A program made the translations under genes and the position numbers. The notes under the pieces are model-generated. The model searched no databases, was not told the DNA's origin, and worked only from the letters and a program-made list of their open reading frames with translations. From assembly GCA_031002005.1 (NCBI GenBank), contig JARYHS010009186.1:101031992-101095991 (forward strand): 64,000 bases of DNA, written 5' to 3'. This stretch comes from Vandiemenella viatica (lineage: Eukaryota > Arthropoda > Insecta > Orthoptera > Morabidae). Of this stretch, positions 57,333 through 64,000 are shown piece after piece (the first letter of the stretch is position 1; every line of letters starts with the position of its first letter).

Positions 57333-58332
57333 NNNNNNNNNNNNNNNNNNNNNNNNNNNNNNNNNNNNNNNNNNNNNNNNNNNNNNNNNNNNNNNNNNNN
57401 NNNNNNNNNNNNNNNNNNNNNNNNNNNNNNNNNNNNNNNNNNNNNNNNNNNNNNNNNNNNNNNNNNNNNNNNNNNNNNNNNNNNNNNNNNNNNNNNNNNN
57501 NNNNNNNNNNNNNNNNNNNNNNNNNNNNNNNNNNNNNNNNNNNNNNNNNNNNNNNNNNNNNNNNNNNNNNNNNNNNNNNNNNNNNNNNNNNNNNNNNNNN
57601 NNNNNNNNNNNNNNNNNNNNNNNNNNNNNNNNNNNNNNNNNNNNNNNNNNNNNNNNNNNNNNNNNNNNNNNNNNNNNNNNNNNNNNNNNNNNNNNNNNNN
57701 NNNNNNNNNNNNNNNNNNNNNNNNNNNNNNNNNNNNNNNNNNNNNNNNNNNNNNNNNNNNNNNNNNNNNNNNNNNNNNNNNNNNNNNNNNNNNNNNNNNN
57801 NNNNNNNNNNNNNNNNNNNNNNNNNNNNNNNNNNNNNNNNNNNNNNNNNNNNNNNNNNNNNNNNNNNNNNNNNNNNNNNNNNNNNNNNNNNNNNNNNNNN
57901 NNNNNNNNNNNNNNNNNNNNNNNNNNNNNNNNNNNNNNNNNNNNNNNNNNNNNNNNNNNNNNNNNNNNNNNNNNNNNNNNNNNNNNNNNNNNNNNNNNNN
58001 NNNNNNNNNNNNNNNNNNNNNNNNNNNNNNNNNNNNNNNNNNNNNNNNNNNNNNNNNNNNNNNNNNNNNNNNNNNNNNNNNNNNNNNNNNNNNNNNNNNN
58101 NNNNNNNNNNNNNNNNNNNNNNNNNNNNNNNNNNNNNNNNNNNNNNNNNNNNNNNNNNNNNNNNNNNNNNNNNNNNNNNNNNNNNNNNNNNNNNNNNNNN
58201 NNNNNNNNNNNNNNNNNNNNNNNNNNNNNNNNNNNNNNNNNNNNNNNNNNNNNNNNNNNNNNNNNNNNNNNNNNNNNNNNNNNNNNNNNNNNNNNNNNNN
58301 NNNNNNNNNNNNNNNNNNNNNNNNNNNNNNNN
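57333..58332. other. Assembly gap, exactly 1,000 N
   Basis: The round length indicates a placeholder of arbitrary size between scaffolded contigs. Sequence may be missing or duplicated here, and features on the two sides need not be 1 kb apart. Confidence 0.98.
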
Positions 58333-59835
58333 AAAGTTAGTCGCCGACTTTCAGATTTTTGCAGAACATTTATAGAACTATTTATAGAACTATTTATAGA
58401 AGTTCATCGTGTAAGCTGCCCAAGTTAGAAGCAAGGAATAAGCCACTAGGTATTTTTGAAGAAAGTGTGCGACATATGTATTGAATAATAGGAACTTTAT
58501 GAAATACGCATGATAAATCATCATTGCGCAACATTCAAGCAAGTGATTGAAAGAAGATGTTTAGGTACAGCTATGGAAATATTTAAGAAGTTCGCAACAG
58601 AACGGTGTTTTGGTTTTGAGAAGAAAAATGAATTACGAGGGTGAAATCAACTGTGTAGAATGTTCTGATTGGAATTTAAATGTTATACCGGTCGGCGAAT
58701 CAAAAATAATAATAATAATAATGAAACTGTGCTTTAAAACTGTAAGTTATTATTTATCTCATACTAATTGTTTATCATTTATTATCATTGCGATCCCTCT
58801 AACCTTTTAAAATTCAGAGCTGGATTGGAAGTGACCACCGAACAAAATGAAATTACGTATACTTTATTACTATTTTTACGCTCTCTGCGTAAGATATGAG
58901 TAAGCCCACTTCAAGAAGAAGCATTACAAGTAAGAAGTACTGAAGAAAATTGCACATCTTTATAGTTCCATATGGTTCGTAGTGGGCAAGAAAGTATATA
59001 AAGATGGTTTCAGATCAACGAATACGGCGGATGCTTGAATTTAAATGACAATGGGGTAGTTTCGCAGTATGGAGGACTCCTACATAAATTCTTCTCAATG
59101 CCGTGCGAATATCTGGCAAGGTGTCTAGTTTCATAGTGGAGCCAGCTTCTCTTGGAATTGAGCAGCAATGAGAATAGGTGGGGCGATCACTAGCCTACCA
59201 CACAATTTGGCGTTATATTACTACCAATGATTTATACAATTTGTTGCATGGGGGACGAATAGAGTTTCCAGGCCCACGGGGTTGGGGATTGAGGAGACGA
59301 AAGGGAACCGCAGGGGCAAACTGAAGGAAGGTGAAGAAAGAGGAAGAATTCGGGAACACTTCTGCCTGGAAATTCTGGTTCTGCACTGGGGCCTGAAACT
59401 TCGAAGATCACTGGTCTACAAAAACGTCAAGACAACGTTGTAGAGAAGAGATTTTTTACACCAATCCTTAAAGACGCTGCCACAGAGGGCTAATGATGCA
59501 ATAATTGATTGTTCAATGGATTTCTTGTTTCTGGGTTATGCCGTATTTACTTGTGTTTGAAATTCTTATAATTCCAGGAATTATTGATAATAATCTCATT
59601 TATCAGGTTTATGACAGGGTGTGAAACTTCAAATTAAAAAATATTTACAAGTAGATTACCCTAGCGAAACTTTCGTGGATAAAATGTAAATACAGCAAAT
59701 ATATAGCAAAACACTGACCCGTGAGAAATTTCGCGAATAAAATACGGTGAATGGTAGTTTTTTTGTAGGTTGAGAGAACCAGCTTTTATTAATATCTTTC
59801 CGATTTCGCCTGATTTATGCTATCCTGTAACGCTC
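58333..59835. other. Non-coding stretch after the gap
   Basis: A 12-bp unit TATAGAACTATT is repeated about 2.5 times at 58371-58398. Only short chance ORFs otherwise. No motif recognised. Confidence 0.5.
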
Positions 59836-59837
59836 TG

Positions 59838-59910
59838 TTTTACATCTACATCTATACTCTGCAATTCACAAAATTGTGAGATTCAGAGGGTGATTAACAC
59901 CTGAAGACAT
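59838..59910 (-). mobile_element. 3' end fragment of the CR1-group LINE seen at 46.1 kb
   Basis: The minus strand reads AATCACCCTCTGAATCTCAC, AATTTTGTGAATTGCAGAGT, then ATAGATGTAGATGTA. The 3' UTR at 46098-46155 has CACCCTCTG, CACAATTTTGTGAATTTCAG and GTAGATGTAGAT in the same order. No coding part remains. Confidence 0.75.
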
Positions 59911-60099
59911 TCCTGACCGGATTCCGAAGTTTGACAGACCTCACTGGAATAAAAATAAGCTGAACGGAACCCGCGCAGTACTGTACAACCATTTCGCTGT
60001 GATATTTTGTGCTGCTATCTAGCGGTTACGAGATAAATCGTTATCTACCCCAGCGAAGCTTAGATTCTAGGCCCTGAACTGTCTCATCCTGACCTGACC

Positions 60100-60250
60100 A
60101 TTCTGATCTGGGTTTTCCATGGTTTTCCCGGATCACTCCAGGCGAATGCTGGGATGGTTCCTCACAATAGCCCATGGGCGCCTCCTGCCATATTCCGTAT
60201 ATCCCTTCCAAACCATTACCATCCAGGATAAGTGCAATGCACCCTCCGCC
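60100..60250 (+). mobile_element. SINE family 1, body only
   Basis: GGGTTTTCCATGGTTTTCCC, GATCACTCCAGGCGAATGC and TGGGATGGTTCCT follow the family 1 body, with CATATTCCGTATATCCCTTCC at the later conserved part. The tRNA-like head is missing, so the copy is 5' truncated. Confidence 0.7.
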
Positions 60251-60707
60251 ACACACTTTTAGTGAATCACGGAGTAATAGTAATAATACGCGTGACCATG
60301 CTAGATAAATCTTCCAACCTTTAAGCACCGAATTTCGAATAATTCCTTTCTTAATATATGATGTTATCAAAGTTGCGACCTGAATCAAATCAGATAAATG
60401 GTTCCTCGAAAAAGGAACACGTTTTAGAAATAATGATTATTTTGCCCTTTAAGGGTCGAATTCCGAAAAATTCCTTTGTTGAAATATGGTTTTACTAAAG
60501 CGGAGACCTTAATATTTGAAATGATACCGGTTTTATCGATTTCGGTTAGGTGTGAACAAAGATAAGTGACTAGTGACAAAAAATAAAAATAATAAAAAAA
60601 TGGCAATAATTGGAGACTGCCGACAGAATTGATTATTTAAGGCTATGAATATCATATGTCCAACAAGTCATATTTATAACTACAGATATACTAAATAATA
60701 ATAATTC

Positions 60708-60985
60708 CGTGAGGTTGTAATGATCTGACGAAAGGGTTTCCATTGTCTGCGCTTTCCGTCCGCCCCTGTCTTAACCGCATTTACCTAACCCGCTACTGAT
60801 ACCAGGTAGTACACGGTACCTACAACACAGAAGAGCACTGGCGGGCTTCACATTACACAGCAATCTGTGCCAAAGGTAAGGGTCTGGTTATGGGTCTATG
60901 AAAATCCCCACCGAGACAGGGATTCGAAACAGGGACCGTTCGTTCCCAGGTCAGACAGCTTGACCACTGAGCCACCAGATCGCAA
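60708..60985 (-). mobile_element. tRNA-derived SINE, family 2
   Basis: Minus-strand head: GTGGCTCAGTGGTCAAGC (A-box), GTTTCGAATCCC (B box) about 45 bases on. The body contains complements of TTTACCTAACCCG and of the GGGTTTCCATTG end, colinear with the copy at 17125-17415. Confidence 0.8.
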
Positions 60986-61129
60986 CAGATATATTGTTAG
61001 CTTTAGCATGTCGGTGACGCGAACTCAAAAGATTTTACCCATCCTAGTTTTCACTTCATAAATTAAAAATGTAACCTTGTTTACAACCCGAAGGTTGGTC
61101 AAATCTTCCAGAAGGGGATGTACCAAGCT

Positions 61130-61328
61130 ATTACGTCAGGGGCAGGAAGGCCAATTTCTTTCCTCAGGGGCCTACAGTTTAACGTGGAACCAGAACCAGG
61201 GAACGTCCTGGCGTAATCAGGTACAACCCCTAAAAATGCCTGCTCACCACGGGATTTGAACTCACGACCGGCGAGAAAAAACTGTCGGAAGTATGCGCCT
61301 TAGCCGTTGAGCTACCATACTGCATCGT
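61130..61328 (-). mobile_element. tRNA-derived SINE, family 2, short copy
   Basis: The minus strand shows GTAGCTCAACGGCTAAGGCG (A-box) and GTGAGTTCAAATCCCGTGG (B box), then the complement of TTTAACGTGGAACCAGAACC. It ends before the TAACCTAACC block. Confidence 0.7.
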
Positions 61329-61499
61329 TTTGAGATATACGTGTGCTAATTACTATCAAAATCGGATAACAACTGTTGGTTTGTATGAACAACAGTGACA
61401 GAAATTAAGGTGAGGGGGGAAAGAAGGAGAGGATTTAGGTTTCTGTAAATCAAAAGGTAAACAGTTTTTTTCCCTATTTGTTTTAAAGTATACGAATGC

Positions 61500-62095
61500 A
61501 AAGTTCCATCAAAATCGTGTTTGTATAAAGATTTTGCAAAAAGCGTCCAGCGCGCATATTATACGTGCAACAGGTGGTGTGATATTGACGGTGACATCAC
61601 AAACTCACAGATATACGCCCGTCCAGCAGCAGCAGCAGCGTCATCTGGCGCAGATTTCCTGCAGTGCAGTTGCAGTTCCAGGGGGTTCCCTTTTCCTGTT
61701 GTCCTGTTGTGGGATTCTTGGACTAACTTCTGACTTAGTCTTTGAATTTGAAATTGTCGTCTGGTTGGGCAAAGCCCGTCTGCCTTTCTTTAGCCAGGGT
61801 TACAAAAATATCTAAGTCTAATTTCTAAGTCTAACATCTAAATCTACTGTTTTTTGATTTTTGAACTTTTGTGATTTTTTTAACTAAAACTAAGGGGGGG
61901 GGGGGTTATATACATTGACATATTTACATGGGAACCTAGATATAAGCATTTAAGCCTACCTAAGCTAATGGTGGGTTTTGACTTATGATGGCCTACTTAA
62001 ATCTATTGGGGGTCATAAGATATATACAGGGCCTACATTTACGGTGTGGGGCCTATTTACAGCTAGTGGTGGACTTGGGGTTTTGGAGGAGTGGT
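61500..62095 (-). mobile_element. 3' UTR and end of the Jockey-type element (end not defined)
   Basis: Minus-strand sequence after the ORF2 stop is less AT-rich than the surroundings down to about 61540, and includes a C run (complement of G13 at 61892-61904) and a CTG run (61626-61640 as CAG on +). No clear poly(A) or target duplication was found, so the boundary is a guess. Confidence 0.4.
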
Positions 62096-64000
62096 CTAAA
62101 AAGTTTTAAACTGCCTCGTCAGTGTCAGCCTGGGTCGTTTGACCTGGCGCATTTCGTCTGATTCGTCACCTATATCAGAAATTAATTTATGTTTGGATGC
62201 AGAACATTTCTGGAAAAATATTTCTGATTTTGCCTTTATTGTGTCACCTAGGGGTGGAAAACAGAGAGATCGCCTGATTTCCCGGTTTCTGACGTACCTC
62301 GGAGCATCCGAGATGACGCGCAGCGCTCTGTTTTCCAGTGCTTGCAATTTGTTTACATGACAGTCGGCCGCCATGCTCCATATTTCCGAACCGTACAGGA
62401 ATGTAGGCTGGATTATCGCACGGTAAAGGAGGAGTTTTGTCTCCGTGGATAGACCGTCGCCTCTCAGCAGGGGGTAGAGGCCGGCTAGTTTCGCTCTTGA
62501 TCTGTTTTTTACTTCGGCTACATGTTTACCCCACGTGAGCCTTCTGTCTAGTCGCAGCCCCAAGTATTTTACTTGGTCCACCCAGTCTAATTCCAGATCC
62601 CTGATATGCAGCTTTATGTCTGGAATTTTAATTTTTGTGGAGAAGATGATAGGCTGGCATTTAGTCTCATTTATTTTGATGCGCCATCGGTTGCACCATT
62701 GCGTCATCTTGTCCAGGTGTCTTTGGACTTTTCCAATTGCATATTTTAAATTCTTGTTGCTCGCGAATATGTTTGTGTCGTCCGCGTACAGAGACATGTA
62801 ACTCTCTGTTGTATGAGGGCCGTCGTTGGCGTAAATAAGAAAAAGTGGAGGCCCAATCCTACTTCCCTGAGGGACGCCAGCTTCTATGTCCTTGAGAGTA
62901 CTATCTGCGTTGTCATGGTATACATAGAATTTCCTGTTGGTTAGGTAGGAATGCAGTAGATGTATTAAATTGTCTGGCACATTGTATTTATGTAGCTTGA
63001 AGAGTAGGCCTTCGTGCCACACTCGGTCAAAAGCTTTCTCTATGTCTATGAATATCGCAGCAGTACCACTTCCTGCCTGCTTTTCTTTGCAGATGTGCTC
63101 CACAAACCTTGTACATTGTTGCACTGTGCTGTGCTCTTTTCTGAACCCGAATTGCTGCGGTATTATGATGTTGTTGCTCTCAAGGAATTTGTTCAGTCTG
63201 TCCAACATCACTCCTTCAAGCATTTTGCCCATGATAGGCAAGAGCGAGATGGGCCTATAGCTTTCTGGCATTGTCCTGTTTTTGTTTGCTTTTGGAATTG
63301 CTATAACTTTGGCTATTTTCCAGTCCTTTGGAAAGTAGCTCAGGTTCAGACAGGCGTTGAAGGTCGAGGTTATAAATCTAATGGCTTGTGGAGGCAGATT
63401 TTTGACTTGGAGGGCGGAGATCTTGTCATACCCCGTTGCCTTTTTGGATTTAAGGCCTCGTATGATAGACTCCACCTCCTCGTCATTTGTTTTTTGCACA
63501 TAATTCTGCGGTCCGATGTGGATCAAGCGGTTTACTACACTCAGAACATGTTCCTTGTGAGATTCGCTTACATCGTCAGCTATTTCGTTCGGTTTGAAAT
63601 GAGTTTCTAGCGTGTCCGCAAGGAGCTGAGCCTTCCCAGCTGGGTCGTACACAAACCCCCGCGGTCCACGTAGAGGCCGAATAGGTTCGGCTGTCTTGCT
63701 GACTGACTTCGCAAGTGCCCATATCTTTCTGTTGTTGTTTTGTACTGCTGCGAGTTTTCTTTGCCAGTCTTGATGTCGATGTATTTTCAGATTCTCCCTG
63801 ATTTCATCTACTAGGTGGTTGACCATCCTTCTGTCAGCCGGGTCGCGCCATCGTTGCCACCTCTTGCGGATTCTATTTTTAAGCAGGATAAGATTTTTGA
63901 TGTGATCTGGGATCGATGGTTTTCCACAGATCATAACTGTTTTTGTAGTTGCCTGCTTCATGCATTCTTGCATTACAGATGTAAGTTTGGCAACTGCTAC
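62096..64000 (-). CDS. Jockey-type LINE ORF2, reverse transcriptase and C-terminal part, open, 5' part beyond window
   Basis: The frame is open for 634 codons from the window edge to a stop at 62096-62098; the ATG at 63973 is internal. It holds a linker (LILLKNRIRKRWQRWRDPAD), then RT blocks: LKSKKATGYDKISALQVKNL, VIAIPKANKNRTMPESYRPI, QFGFRKEHSTVQQCTRFVEH, AAIFIDIEKAFDRVWHEGL (catalytic Asp), AGVPQGSRIGPPLFLIYAND and SLYADDTNIFASN (catalytic YADD). The thumb (VKYLGLRLDRRLTWGKHV) and the FLYGSEIWSMAADCHVNKLQ block follow, and the protein ends RQFKTF. The function is target-primed reverse transcription of element RNA. No inactivating change is seen in this part, so the copy is young. The endonuclease should lie past 64000. 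Confidence 0.93.
   Translation of the reverse strand, partial: VAVAKLTSVMQECMKQATTKTVMICGKPSIPDHIKNLILLKNRIRKRWQRWRDPADRRMVNHLVDEIRENLKIHRHQDWQRKLAAVQNNNRKIWALAKSVSKTAEPIRPLRGPRGFVYDPAGKAQLLADTLETHFKPNEIADDVSESHKEHVLSVVNRLIHIGPQNYVQKTNDEEVESIIRGLKSKKATGYDKISALQVKNLPPQAIRFITSTFNACLNLSYFPKDWKIAKVIAIPKANKNRTMPESYRPISLLPIMGKMLEGVMLDRLNKFLESNNIIIPQQFGFRKEHSTVQQCTRFVEHICKEKQAGSGTAAIFIDIEKAFDRVWHEGLLFKLHKYNVPDNLIHLLHSYLTNRKFYVYHDNADSTLKDIEAGVPQGSRIGPPLFLIYANDGPHTTESYMSLYADDTNIFASNKNLKYAIGKVQRHLDKMTQWCNRWRIKINETKCQPIIFSTKIKIPDIKLHIRDLELDWVDQVKYLGLRLDRRLTWGKHVAEVKNRSRAKLAGLYPLLRGDGLSTETKLLLYRAIIQPTFLYGSEIWSMAADCHVNKLQALENRALRVISDAPRYVRNREIRRSLCFPPLGDTIKAKSEIFFQKCSASKHKLISDIGDESDEMRQVKRPRLTLTRQFKTF

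Noticed and set aside
57308..58375. 355-codon ORF on the + strand
   Set aside because: It is an artefact of the 1,000-base N gap; only about 23 codons are real sequence.
1..64000. CRISPR arrays, bacterial operons, rRNA genes
   Set aside because: No regularly spaced short direct repeats, ribosome-binding sites, or rRNA-like sequence were seen; the window is eukaryotic.

Overview
The window is nuclear DNA from an animal, very probably an insect. It is AT-rich and contains one multi-exon gene with GT-AG introns, dense non-LTR retrotransposons, tRNA-derived SINEs and no bacterial gene organisation. The SINE type and element mix suggest a polyneopteran (grasshopper, stick-insect or cockroach grade), but that is a guess from memory and not shown by the sequence.

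The only complete host gene I can assemble is on the + strand, 10007-43187. It has twelve coding exons for a 523-residue transporter of the major facilitator superfamily, most like the insect synaptic vesicle glycoprotein 2 (SV2)-like proteins. Ten of the eleven exon joins agree in phase and restore the family motifs. Exon 7 (35057-35239) needs either a one-base frameshift correction or a weak alternative acceptor. On the - strand, 49884-50105 is the last exon of a C2H2 zinc-finger gene whose earlier exons were not found.

The rest is mostly mobile DNA. At 1-4100 (-) there is a decayed Jockey/I-group element. Inside the SV2 gene's introns sit a possible LTR (13.9-14.5 kb), a SINE (17.1 kb), an antisense LINE (20.8-24.1 kb), a DNA transposon with 61-bp inverted repeats (26.5-27.35 kb), an antisense CR1 element with a hAT-type insertion nested in its ORF1 (30.15-34.98 kb), two foldback elements (36.1-36.4 and 38.0-38.3 kb), a Penelope-like relic (39.6-40.86 kb, sense) and an antisense RTE relic (41.3-42.5 kb). 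Downstream are CR1-group relics (44.8-46.1 kb), an R1-like relic split by a G-rich insert (50.66-51.7 kb), many SINE copies, a 1,000-base assembly gap (57333-58332) and, at the right edge, an open Jockey-type ORF2 (62096-64000, -) that runs out of the window.

The most unusual object is a perfect spacer-less palindrome of 278 bp at 38033-38310. It belongs with two other loci (36.1 and 44.2 kb) to a foldback-like family whose arms share a conserved end carrying an outward GGTAAGT. I could not match this family to a named element.
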